Notes under the pieces: model-generated
The model's input: only the letters and a program-made list of their open reading frames with translations
Told to the model about the DNA's origin: nothing
Databases searched by the model: none
NCBI GenBank assembly: GCA_009780025.1
Contig: WRAV01000001.1
Span: 1-64,000, forward strand
Direction: 5' to 3'
Source: Oscillospiraceae bacterium
GTDB lineage: Bacteria > Bacillota > Clostridia > Oscillospirales > Ruminococcaceae
DNA: 64,000 nt
Position numbers and translations under genes: made by a program
Part shown: positions 25,406-34,200 of the stretch, piece after piece
How the letters are laid out: every line of letters starts with the position of its first letter
Numbering within the stretch: the first letter of the stretch is position 1

Positions 25406-26056
25406 ATGAAAGCTGTATTGTTCGATATGGACGGAGTCTTGCTGGATAGCGAAATCCCTTCTTTCAGCCTGCTGAGAAACACGCTTGTGAAAAAAGGAGC
25501 GGAAATAACGCTCGAAGATTTGCTGGAGCGTTACACCGGTGTGACCAGCAATGATATTTATGCCGAGCTTATTGAAAAGTATAGCTTTGGGCAGAGTGTC
25601 GACGAGTTCCGCTTGGAGCATAGGCGACTCAGTGGCAATTATTACATGGAGGGCCCGATGTCGCCCATGCCGGGGGTCGTAGAATTATTGGAGCACCTGT
25701 GCGACCATGGCAAACGCATGGCTGTTGTGTCGTCCACGCACTCGCAAAACGTCTTGTTTGTCCTAAACCGACTCTCTATACTGAGATACTTTGACGCGAT
25801 AGTGTGCGGCGACATGGTGGAAAAGACAAAGCCATCGCCGGAAGGATACTTAAAAGCTACCGAATATTTGGGGCTAGCTCCATCGGACTGCTTGATTGTA
25901 GAGGATTCGCCAATTGGAATCAGGGCGGCGAAAAACGCAGGGATCATGGTCGCAGGGTACAAAGGGTCCGAGCATGTGCAGGACACCTCGCAGGCGGATA
26001 TTCAAGTTGCTTCTCACGGCGAGCTTCTGGAATGGTTGCTCGCGAGGGGAATGTGA
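25406..26056 (+). CDS. HAD-family hydrolase, beta-phosphoglucomutase/phosphatase subfamily
   Basis: A 216-residue HAD protein. Motif I is FDMDGVLLDSE (nucleophile and acid Asp 8 and 10), motif II is the Ser-Thr in VVSSTHS, motif III the Lys in MVEKTKPSPEGY, and motif IV IVEDSPIGIRAAKNAG. The helical cap between residues 17 and 85 places it in the subfamily of sugar phosphatases and beta-phosphoglucomutase. Substrate is unknown; the sugar genes nearby make a phospho-sugar plausible. It is monocistronic. Confidence 0.9.
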   Translation: MKAVLFDMDGVLLDSEIPSFSLLRNTLVKKGAEITLEDLLERYTGVTSNDIYAELIEKYSFGQSVDEFRLEHRRLSGNYYMEGPMSPMPGVVELLEHLCDHGKRMAVVSSTHSQNVLFVLNRLSILRYFDAIVCGDMVEKTKPSPEGYLKATEYLGLAPSDCLIVEDSPIGIRAAKNAGIMVAGYKGSEHVQDTSQADIQVASHGELLEWLLARGM

Positions 26057-26078
26057 CCGAACGATATACATAGAGATT

Positions 26079-26117
26079 AAGCCGCAGATACTGCACTCCC
26101 AGGGTCTGCGGCTTTCT
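26079..26117 (+). terminator. Terminator of the HAD gene
   Basis: AAGCCGCAGA pairs with TCTGCGGCTT, followed by TCT and a weak T-run. Confidence 0.7.
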
Positions 26118-26139
26118 AACGTTTTGACCCAGATAACGA

Positions 26140-26168
26140 TTGAGTTCGGCACCCAAAGGTGCTATAGT
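26140..26168 (+). promoter_or_regulatory. Promoter of the DUF4132-MoxR-DUF5682-VWA-SWIM operon
   Basis: TTGAGT, 17 bases, TATAGT. The -10 ends 61 bases before the ATG at 26230, which rules out the upstream in-frame TTG at 26140 as a start, because it lies in the -35 box. Confidence 0.6.
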
Positions 26169-26229
26169 TAACTATATAATTGCAGCACGGCATGACGATT
26201 CTATTTTGCTTAAAAAGGTGGGCGCTCAA

Positions 26230-29200
26230 ATGAACGCGATGATTGATCAACTAATGGAAGTGGCAAACCGGAAGTTTACCGACGAGCAAATTCGGCTGAT
26301 TGGCGGGTATCTGACAGGGCAGGAGAAGTTGGGGAAGGTATCGCCCATATTCAGCGGGGTAAAGCTAAAGTGGTACAGTGTTACACGCGGCTTGCGAGAA
26401 ATTGCACGGGAGTGCGCAAAGGAGCCCAAACTGCTCCCACGTGTCGGGCGGTACCTAGTGCTGATACACGGCATAGATGAGCGACTTTACATCAATGTTA
26501 TAGCCCAGCTACAAAACGCCGGCATGAGCTTTGAGCAGCTCTTTCTCGAAAGCGAGCTGGACGAGAGCTGGCTGCTTGAATATATATTCTGTCTCCGCCA
26601 TATGGTGCTCACGTCGCAGGAAACGCTGAGGTACTTGGAGATTATTGCGGAGCGCAACCCCAGGGCTTTGCGCGAATTTGCGAAGGATAAATCTTCGCCT
26701 GGGCGGTTACCGATACTGGGTTTTCTGGCGGGGCGCAGTGAGCTTCCAAAAGCCGGGCTTTTTGGCGATACGCTAAACAGTTTTACCAAAGAGGTGGTAG
26801 CCGCGGCCACCGCGATGACAAACAGATGGGCGCTTGAGGCCAAGGACGGTCGCAATCGAGGACATGTCAAGGGTGAACTGCACGACTCCGTCGTGTTTGA
26901 TGCGATTTTGCTGGCCGGCTCTAGGGTTCCCGCAGTAAACGCGCTGGCCCGACATATATCCGACGCCCACATGGAAAGGTTCATCTTGCTGCTGTTGACC
27001 ATGATGCACAGAGGTAACGTGGCCACATTGCTTACCAACAGTTTTGCGTATGAGCGCGCAAGCGAGAAGGAAAAGCGAGAATGCGAAGAGTGCTTCGCAC
27101 AGACGGAGGCGGCCTGCCAAAAAATGGGTATAATGCGGGGGCGTATGTGCGCCTATATCGCGAATCAGATGCTGTTTGCCAAAAGGCCTTGGCGAAGTGT
27201 ATGGGAAGCCCGCTACAAGGATACGACCCGCGCGGCCCTTGAGTTTGCCGACCCTGCCACCCAAGTACAGCTGAATATCCTGCTCGAAGAGCTTGGGGAA
27301 CCGATGCCGGCGGAGAAGTGCGAGGAGCTCTGTATGTCGGAGTTGCGGGAGAGGATGAGTATGTACGAGTCAGCTGCGGATGTAGACGCGGTGCTCGAGT
27401 GGTTCATTCATGGTGGCGGCAGGCCAGATGAACTTCCGCGCCTTGAAAAATACCATCAAAATGCATATCGTGGTTATCAAGGCCCGGCCGTGCATTCCGC
27501 CATTCTCAGTCTGCCTGTGTCTTCGGACTTGTGGGTGCGGTACCTGTGGTATATCGCGACGCTAAATTCCGGGTTTGCCAGGGTCACTACAGCGCTGCAG
27601 TATATGGGCGAGATGCGTGGGCAGTACGGTGCTGCGATAGCAGGCAGAGTTGTAGAGCTTGGCGGAGGATATGACATTCTGTGCGGCGCGGCTGAATCCT
27701 ATTTTTACAACGTCTCCGAGCCGCCTGTTATAACCGATTGTTTGCAAACACTCGCATTGCACAATCCCGACTGGGTGGCCCAGGCAGTGGGAGATAAGCA
27801 GCTAAGCATTGAGGTCCGCCTGCGCATTCTCAGCGCTATGTACGATGCCGCGCCTGGCCACGACCCAGCTATCCTGATTGCAGCTCTGGGCGATTCCTCG
27901 AAAAAAATCCGAGAGTGTGCGCTTGATTATCTGCGGCCCCGCAGCGAGCTGATTGACCAGATGCGTCCGCTGACCGAGGCTAAAAAGAAGGGTGTTCGAG
28001 AGGCAGCGGAGCAGCTTATCGTTGCATACGAAGGGGGCGTTGGTTCGGGCGGTACCGACAGTGGCGACGCCAGCAGTAGTGAGATTGCCGCTTACTGCAC
28101 CCGAAACCTCCCCAAGAACGCTGCAAACGCGCTGGTTTGGGCGCTGCCTGGAGGAATACCGACCATTCGCTTGGCGAGCAGCTCAGCTCCCGCGGATGAG
28201 AAAATAATATTGTTCTACTTGCATAGCATCCTTGCGAGCAAGAGTTTTGACCTCCCGCCGAAAATATTAGAGATTCGCGCCGAACTAAACGCGGACGACC
28301 TGAACGCGCTGGCGATTGATATATACGAAGCCTGGCTGGCCGAGGGCGCCCCCGCAAAACAAAAGGCAGCAGTGCTCTTTTACGGTCTCCACGCTCGAGA
28401 TGCCCAGGTCACGACGCTGGTGAAGCAGATTGAAGCCTGGGCAGGTGCCTCTCGTGGGGCGCTTGCCTCCGACGCTGCTCGCGCTCTGGCTCTTGGCGGC
28501 AGCGACCTCGCGCTGATGAGCGTGGACGCTATGGCCCGCAAATTCAAAAACAAAGCGGTGCGCAAGGCTGCGGGAGAGACGTTCGGTGTGGCAGCGGCAG
28601 CTTTAGGCGTTACGCCAGAGGCTCTGGGTGACCGCATAATTCCGACGCTGGGCTTTGACCTGCGCGGCGAGAAGATTATTGACTATGGAACACGACAGTT
28701 CACCGCATTGCTTACCCCCGCGCTGAGTGTCGAACTGCGCGACGCTACGGGCAAGAAAATAGCCTCCCTGCCAAAGCCCGGAGTCAAGGACGACGCTGAG
28801 GTCGCCGAGCGCGCAAAGGCCGAGTTTGTCGCGCTCAAGAAAAGCCTAAAGGCAGTTGTGCAGGCCCAGAGCGCCCGCCTGGAACAGGCGCTGGCTGCTG
28901 GGCGCTACTGGGACGCCACTGCCTGGGAGCAGCTGTTTGTGCGCAACCCGATTATGCACAGCTTTGCCACCGGCCTTGTTTGGGGCGTGTACGAAGGCCA
29001 TGCCCTGCGCGAGACCTTCCGTTACATGGAGGACGGCACGCTCACCACATCCGACGAGTGCGAGTTCTCGTTTGACGAGGTTGACGAGTGCAGGGTCGGC
29101 CTTGTGCACCCGCTTGATATGAACGAAAAATTACTCGCACTCTGGCGACAGCAGTTTGACGACTACGATATAAAGCAGCCACTTGTCCAGCTGGGCCGCC

Positions 29201-29637
29201 CTGTATTTCTGCCTCAGCCCGGCGAAACTCGGGTTATAGAACGATTCGCGGGCAAGCGCTTGCTCGGTGTCACGCTGCTGGGAAAGCTGCAAAAGGCCGA
29301 CTGGTTCAAAGGCAGCGTACAGGACGCTGGCGGCTTCAACACCATGTACCGCGAGATCGGCGAAATTGGCGCGCAGCTGTACTTTACGCACATGTATGTC
29401 TCGCCCATGCCGGATGAAGTTATCACGGTGGGTCAACTCGGATTCTATAAGGCCGGCAGCATCGAGCGCGGCAGCTACGTCTACGATGATGTGAAGGCAG
29501 ATGATTTGTTTGAAATAAGTACACTACCACGCCGCCTCTTCTCGGAGATTATACTCGACCTGACAAACGCGACCGGGAAGTCAACTGAGACAGACGACAA
29601 CTGGCGTAGTGAATGCGAAGGGTGGAAGATTAAATGA
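26230..29637 (+). CDS. DUF4132-domain protein with helical repeats (YehI/MolR-like)
   Basis: Start is the ATG at 26230, nine bases after AAGGTGG. The 1135-residue protein is almost all helical. Residues 1-600 look like HEAT/ARM-type repeats, and residues 560-780 show clearer HEAT-like units such as AALGDSSKKIRECALDYLR. The C-terminal 250 residues contain the DUF4132 pattern WEQLFVRNPIMHSFATGLVW. DUF4132 is named MolR/YehI in E. coli, where it stands with a MoxR ATPase, a VWA protein and a SWIM protein. The present gene heads the same set, and its stop overlaps the ATPase start (ATGA). No enzyme motif is visible; a scaffold or client-recognition role is my inference. Confidence 0.88.
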   Translation: MNAMIDQLMEVANRKFTDEQIRLIGGYLTGQEKLGKVSPIFSGVKLKWYSVTRGLREIARECAKEPKLLPRVGRYLVLIHGIDERLYINVIAQLQNAGMSFEQLFLESELDESWLLEYIFCLRHMVLTSQETLRYLEIIAERNPRALREFAKDKSSPGRLPILGFLAGRSELPKAGLFGDTLNSFTKEVVAAATAMTNRWALEAKDGRNRGHVKGELHDSVVFDAILLAGSRVPAVNALARHISDAHMERFILLLLTMMHRGNVATLLTNSFAYERASEKEKRECEECFAQTEAACQKMGIMRGRMCAYIANQMLFAKRPWRSVWEARYKDTTRAALEFADPATQVQLNILLEELGEPMPAEKCEELCMSELRERMSMYESAADVDAVLEWFIHGGGRPDELPRLEKYHQNAYRGYQGPAVHSAILSLPVSSDLWVRYLWYIATLNSGFARVTTALQYMGEMRGQYGAAIAGRVVELGGGYDILCGAAESYFYNVSEPPVITDCLQTLALHNPDWVAQAVGDKQLSIEVRLRILSAMYDAAPGHDPAILIAALGDSSKKIRECALDYLRPRSELIDQMRPLTEAKKKGVREAAEQLIVAYEGGVGSGGTDSGDASSSEIAAYCTRNLPKNAANALVWALPGGIPTIRLASSSAPADEKIILFYLHSILASKSFDLPPKILEIRAELNADDLNALAIDIYEAWLAEGAPAKQKAAVLFYGLHARDAQVTTLVKQIEAWAGASRGALASDAARALALGGSDLALMSVDAMARKFKNKAVRKAAGETFGVAAAALGVTPEALGDRIIPTLGFDLRGEKIIDYGTRQFTALLTPALSVELRDATGKKIASLPKPGVKDDAEVAERAKAEFVALKKSLKAVVQAQSARLEQALAAGRYWDATAWEQLFVRNPIMHSFATGLVWGVYEGHALRETFRYMEDGTLTTSDECEFSFDEVDECRVGLVHPLDMNEKLLALWRQQFDDYDIKQPLVQLGRPVFLPQPGETRVIERFAGKRLLGVTLLGKLQKADWFKGSVQDAGGFNTMYREIGEIGAQLYFTHMYVSPMPDEVITVGQLGFYKAGSIERGSYVYDDVKADDLFEISTLPRRLFSEIILDLTNATGKSTETDDNWRSECEGWKIK

Positions 29638-30743
29638 CGAGAGACCAGATAAAGCCGCCGGTTGAAGTTTTATATCGGCAGGAGCTCGCGGCACTTGAGA
29701 AGAGTGATGAGGGCAACCCAAAGCCCCAAGGCTGGCGGCTCTCGCCCAAGGCGGTACGCACCTTTATTTTGGGCAGCGCGGGGCCGCTCAAGGTGGACGG
29801 CGAAAAGATTGTGATCGAGAAGAAGTTCTACGGCGACGATACCCTGGTCGAGCGCTGCATTATCACGCTTGCGGGCAGCCGAGGGCTTATGCTTGTAGGC
29901 GAGCCGGGTACCGCCAAGACTATGCTCTCGGAGCTGCTGTCCGTGGCGGTTAGCGGGGTGTCGACCAACACTGTGCAGGGCACAGCCGGTACCACCGACG
30001 ACCTAATTAAATACAGCTGGAACTATGCCTTGCTGCTCGCGCGCGGCCCGGTGCCCGAGGCTCTTGTTCCCGCCCCGCTCTACCACGGGATGAAAAACGG
30101 TATCATCACCCGGTTTGAGGAGATAACCCGCTGCCCAAGTGAGGTGCAGGATACCCTCATCTCGGTGATGAGCGACAAGGTGCTGAACATTCCCGAGTTT
30201 GGCGAGGACGGCGTGCTTTTTGCAAAACCCGGATTTAACATCATCGCGACCGCGAATATACGCGATCGGGGCGTTAACGAGATGTCCTCTGCCCTCAAGC
30301 GGCGGTTTAACTTTGAGACAGTCAACCCAATCTCGTCTGTCCGACTGGAGTGCGAGATCATCGAGCGCCAGTGCCGGATGCTGCTCGACGACACGGCCTT
30401 GGGCATACCAATCGACACCGATGTGGTCGAGCTGCTGGCCACAACCTTCCACGAGCTGCGCGAGGGGCAGACGGCCGAGGGCGTCAAGATCGAATCCCCC
30501 GCGGCCGTTATGAGCACGGCCGAGGCCGTCAGTCTTTACCACCAAACTGCGCTTTCCGCCCACTTTTACGGAGAGCGACTCTCGATGGACACACTCGCTC
30601 AAAACCTGTGCGCGGCTGTCCTAAAGGAGAGCAAGGACGACCTGCCCCGCCTGCGAAGTTACTTCTCCTCAGTAGTCAAGAAGCGCGGGGAAAAAGACCG
30701 CTTGTGGCAGGCGCTTTACGAGGCTCGCAAGTGGATACGTTAG
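29634..30743 (+). CDS. MoxR-type AAA+ ATPase (YehL-like)
   Basis: The 369-residue ATPase has Walker A GEPGTAKT at residues 89-96, sensor 1 IIATANIRDRG with Asn208, and the arginine pair of ALKRRF at 223-224. The Walker B region reads IITRFEEITRCPSEVQ, with Glu-Glu where most AAA+ proteins have Asp-Glu. MoxR ATPases remodel client proteins together with a VWA partner, as in RavA-ViaA, CbbQ-CbbO and NorQ-NorD. The VWA partner is encoded two genes downstream. It overlaps the DUF4132 gene by four bases and the next gene by 13. Confidence 0.93.
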   Translation: MTRDQIKPPVEVLYRQELAALEKSDEGNPKPQGWRLSPKAVRTFILGSAGPLKVDGEKIVIEKKFYGDDTLVERCIITLAGSRGLMLVGEPGTAKTMLSELLSVAVSGVSTNTVQGTAGTTDDLIKYSWNYALLLARGPVPEALVPAPLYHGMKNGIITRFEEITRCPSEVQDTLISVMSDKVLNIPEFGEDGVLFAKPGFNIIATANIRDRGVNEMSSALKRRFNFETVNPISSVRLECEIIERQCRMLLDDTALGIPIDTDVVELLATTFHELREGQTAEGVKIESPAAVMSTAEAVSLYHQTALSAHFYGERLSMDTLAQNLCAAVLKESKDDLPRLRSYFSSVVKKRGEKDRLWQALYEARKWIR

Positions 30744-33076
30744 CGGGAAGTGGCTACGACCTCACTGCTCCCGTGCTGTTTTTCCCGGTGCGCCACCACA
30801 GCCCGGCCTGCGCCTGGCATCTCGAGCGGACACTGCGAGACTACCAGCCGGACGCGATTCTGGTGGAAGGACCGTGCGATTCAGACCATCTTATCGCGCA
30901 TATAAGCGCTCCCGATAGCCTTGCCCCACTCAGCATATACTACCAGTGTACCAGCGAAAACGAGGACGGTGCCACCCGCCGCCATGCCTGCTACTTCCCG
31001 CTGATGGACTACTCGCCCGAGCTTGTGGCAATCCGCTATGGTGCGGCGAACAGTATATCCACAAGTTTCATAGACTTGCCATATGGCGAGCTTGCTCGGA
31101 TTGACGCGCGTGCAGTCGGCGAAGAGGGCAAGGAGTCCTACTTCGACGACTATTACATCTCGCGCAGTCGCTATATCGAACGCCTGTGCGAGAAGCAGAA
31201 CTGCCGCCACTACAGCGAACTCTGGGAGAAGCTCTTTGAGATTGGCGGGCTGAGCCTGGACACATCGGCTTTTGTAGCCAATATGCGAGCCTTCTGCCAT
31301 TTCTCGCGGGTGGAGTATCCGGACGAGCTTTTGCAGAAGGATGGCTGTGCCGCACGCGAGGACTTTATGGCGGAGAAAATCCGCGAGGCGATGAAGGTGC
31401 ACTGCAAGGTGCTGGTAGTCACCGGCGGGTTTCACACCGAGGTGCTTGAGAGGCTAATAGCACAGCCAAGTTCTCCTGCAAGGGGAAAGCGGAGCCTTGC
31501 AACCTCCGACAGTTACTTGATTGCCTACTCAATGGCCGAGTGCGACCAACTTATGGGCTACTCTTCCGGAATGCCGTACCCTGCGTATTACCAAGCGGTG
31601 TACGAGAACTTGGATGAGCCCGAGACCGCGTCCCAGCACGCCATAACGCAGTACCTAGCCAAGATTGGCGGCGCACTCCGCAGACGAGGTCAGCCGGTCT
31701 CAATCGCAGATGAGGTGGCCTCGGTTATACAGGCGCGGGGGCTGGCCGGGCTGCGCGACAAGGCCCAACCCGGAGTGTACGAGCTGTTGGATGGCGTTCT
31801 CAGCGCGTATATGAAAGGCGAAGCAAACGCTGCCTCATCCACGATTTTTGCGGTTACGACCGAAATACTGCGCGGCGACAAGATGGGCAAGGTCTCGGCA
31901 GGTGTGGAGAAAATTCCGCTGCTGCTTGACTTTGAAAAGCAGCTCAGCAACTTTAAGTTAAAGCAGTCAACTACCCGCCGCGAGGTGACGCTTGAGATTC
32001 TAAACAGGCAGAGGCACCGAGAGATGTCGGCGTTTTTCTACTGCCTTGCGTTTTTGGACGTGGGCTTTGCCGAGCGCTGCTACGGGCCGGACTACTCCTC
32101 CCTCGATACCTCGCGGGTGCGCGAGAAGTGGAGTTACGCAGGAAGTGCTCGGGTGATCGGCGCACTTGTCGACGTCTCGCACCTGGGCGGTACCATCCGC
32201 GAGGCGGCGCTGACAAAACTGCTTGGGCAGCGCGCGGGGCAAACCTCATCTGGGGCGGCAACACGCCTGCTGATTGATGCCGTAGTCATGGGGCTGACCG
32301 AGCAACTTGTGCCGATGGCAGCCGGACTCGGCGAGGTCATCGCGCTAGATAGCTCGTTTTTTTCTCTGACCGGGGCGGGCGCGCACCTCTGTTTCCTTGA
32401 GAACGCATGCACTCTGCTAGAGCTGCCGGCAATCCCGCAGGCGGAGGAGCTGCTGTTACAGGTGTACGAGAAATCCTGCGCCGAGCTCTGTTCGCTCAGC
32501 ACTGCCAACCCGGATGAAGACGCGGAGTTTGCGCGGGCGCTCAAATCGCTCTACCAGATCTCGCGCCGGTCCGGCATGGATACAGGTCTCTTTACCGACG
32601 CCTTACTCCAGCTTGTCTCGCAGGATGAGCCGCCCGTTATTTTGCATGGGGCAGCGGTAGGCTTTTTGTACAGCGCTGGGATTTTAGACGCCGAACAGGC
32701 CATCGGCTACGCAAAGGCATACCTATTCGGGTCAGGTGAGATTGTGCGTAAGGCGGGCATGTTCTTCACAGGTCTGCTGATGAGCGCGTGGGATTTGCTG
32801 TTCTCGCACAGCGGCTTTGTTGAGGGCCTTTCGGATATGCTCTCTCGCCTTTCCCATGAAGACTTTTTGGTTGCGCTGCCTGATTTGCGGTTGGCGTTCT
32901 CGGTCCTTTCTCCCTCGCAGACCGACAGGCTGGCCCGGGTGGTGGCGGAGTTGCTGGGCGTCACTACCCGCGAGCTCCAAAAGAAGGCCGTACCCGAAGA
33001 GCTTTTGCTGCTCGGGCGCGAGCTCAACGCATACGCCGAGGGGAGGAGGAGCGCATGGATAAAGAGCAACAGCTAG
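30731..33076 (+). CDS. DUF5682 protein (YehM-like), possible EreA/TraB-superfamily domain
   Basis: The long open frame begins inside the ATPase gene, but the only sensible start is the GTG at 30731, which gives MDTLAGSGYDLTAPVLFFPV. The 781-residue protein has an N-terminal domain with VRHHSPACAWHL (Arg21, His22, His23, Ser24), DAILVEGPCDSD (Glu46) and a later VVTGGFHTEV (His235). Paired His, a Glu-Gly after a strand and a GGxH motif recall the erythromycin-esterase/TraB/TIKI hydrolase superfamily; that link is inference. The second half is helical. It overlaps the VWA gene by 22 bases, so all components are made together. Confidence 0.8.
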   Translation: MDTLAGSGYDLTAPVLFFPVRHHSPACAWHLERTLRDYQPDAILVEGPCDSDHLIAHISAPDSLAPLSIYYQCTSENEDGATRRHACYFPLMDYSPELVAIRYGAANSISTSFIDLPYGELARIDARAVGEEGKESYFDDYYISRSRYIERLCEKQNCRHYSELWEKLFEIGGLSLDTSAFVANMRAFCHFSRVEYPDELLQKDGCAAREDFMAEKIREAMKVHCKVLVVTGGFHTEVLERLIAQPSSPARGKRSLATSDSYLIAYSMAECDQLMGYSSGMPYPAYYQAVYENLDEPETASQHAITQYLAKIGGALRRRGQPVSIADEVASVIQARGLAGLRDKAQPGVYELLDGVLSAYMKGEANAASSTIFAVTTEILRGDKMGKVSAGVEKIPLLLDFEKQLSNFKLKQSTTRREVTLEILNRQRHREMSAFFYCLAFLDVGFAERCYGPDYSSLDTSRVREKWSYAGSARVIGALVDVSHLGGTIREAALTKLLGQRAGQTSSGAATRLLIDAVVMGLTEQLVPMAAGLGEVIALDSSFFSLTGAGAHLCFLENACTLLELPAIPQAEELLLQVYEKSCAELCSLSTANPDEDAEFARALKSLYQISRRSGMDTGLFTDALLQLVSQDEPPVILHGAAVGFLYSAGILDAEQAIGYAKAYLFGSGEIVRKAGMFFTGLLMSAWDLLFSHSGFVEGLSDMLSRLSHEDFLVALPDLRLAFSVLSPSQTDRLARVVAELLGVTTRELQKKAVPEELLLLGRELNAYAEGRRSAWIKSNS

Positions 33077-34200
33077 GCCGCTGGCGGCTGGTTCTGGGCA
33101 AGTACGCCGAGCAGGGACTTGGCGGCGGGCTGTCCGCCCGGTTTGCCGAAATTGACGAGCTGATGGACTTCCTGTACGGACGCGAATACGGCGAAGGCCG
33201 CGGTATCCGTGGGGAGGAGCAAGACGGCGAGGCGGAAAGCAGGGAAGGCGGCAAAGGCCCTTCGCAGCTCACCGTGCCGTCGTGGATAAACAAGATTCAA
33301 GAGCTGTTCCCCAAGGAAACAGTCGAGCGGTTGGAACGCCACGCCCTCGAAAAATACGATCTCACCGAGCTGCTGACAGATGCCCGTGTGCTCGAAAAGC
33401 TCGAGCCGAATATGGCGCTGCTAAAGCAGATATTGTCGTTCAAGGGGATGATGAGCCCTGAGGTTCTGGCGACCGCCCGCGGCATCGTCGCGAAGGTTGT
33501 TGACGAGCTCACCCGCAAGCTCGAAAACCAAGTGCGCAACGCAGTCATGGGCAGGAGAAACCGCAACACATCCACAACAATGGGGAGTTCGCGCGACCTC
33601 GATTTCAAGCGCACTATCCGCAAAAACCTGAGGCACTACGACCCGGAGACACACACCCTCGTGCTCGAGCGAGTCTACTTTTTCCGGAACCTGCAGCGCT
33701 ACAACCCGTGGAATGTAATCCTCTGTGTGGACGAGAGCGGCAGTATGCTCGAAAACGTGGTACACGCCGCCGTAATGGCCGGAATATTCGCAAAGCTGCC
33801 AGCCATTACGACCAAGCTTGTGATATTCGACACCGAGGTGGTTGACCTCAGCGGGCACGCGAGCGACCCAGTGGAAGCGCTTATGAGCGTTCAGTTGGGT
33901 GGCGGCACCGATATAGGTAAAGCCCTTGCTTACTGCGAGAGCTTGGTAGTCACGCCGGCCCGAACAATACTGGTGCTGATTTCGGATTTGTTTGATGGCG
34001 GCGGTTACCAGCCGATGTACGCGCACATAGCCTCTATGATTGAAGCCGGCGTTAAGATAATCTGCCTGACTGCCCTAGACCGAGATTGTGTCGGCAGTTA
34101 CGACAAAACCGCCGCTAAACGCCTCACCGCTATGGGTGCCTCGGTGGCGTCACTCACACCGGGCGAGCTGGCAAACTGGATTGGCGAGGTGATCAAATAA
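33055..34200 (+). CDS. VWA-domain protein, CoxE/YehP-like partner of the MoxR ATPase
   Basis: A 381-residue protein with a charged helical N-terminal half (residues 1-215) and a C-terminal von Willebrand A domain. The metal-ion site is complete: DESGS at 226-230, the Thr of GGGTDIG, and Asp in ISDLFDGG. The start ATG follows GGAGGAGG and lies inside the DUF5682 gene. VWA proteins of this type dock the client and the MoxR hexamer through the metal site. It ends in a one-base stop/start overlap with the SWIM gene. Confidence 0.92.
   Translation: MDKEQQLGRWRLVLGKYAEQGLGGGLSARFAEIDELMDFLYGREYGEGRGIRGEEQDGEAESREGGKGPSQLTVPSWINKIQELFPKETVERLERHALEKYDLTELLTDARVLEKLEPNMALLKQILSFKGMMSPEVLATARGIVAKVVDELTRKLENQVRNAVMGRRNRNTSTTMGSSRDLDFKRTIRKNLRHYDPETHTLVLERVYFFRNLQRYNPWNVILCVDESGSMLENVVHAAVMAGIFAKLPAITTKLVIFDTEVVDLSGHASDPVEALMSVQLGGGTDIGKALAYCESLVVTPARTILVLISDLFDGGGYQPMYAHIASMIEAGVKIICLTALDRDCVGSYDKTAAKRLTAMGASVASLTPGELANWIGEVIK

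Noticed and set aside
26140-26229. Upstream TTG start for the DUF4132 gene
   Set aside because: It coincides with the -35 box of a good promoter; the ATG at 26230 has a ribosome site.
30350-30730. N-terminal extension that would make the DUF5682 protein 908 residues
   Set aside because: It lies wholly inside the ATPase gene in another frame, has Arg/Pro-rich shadow composition and no ribosome site; the GTG at 30731 fits better.
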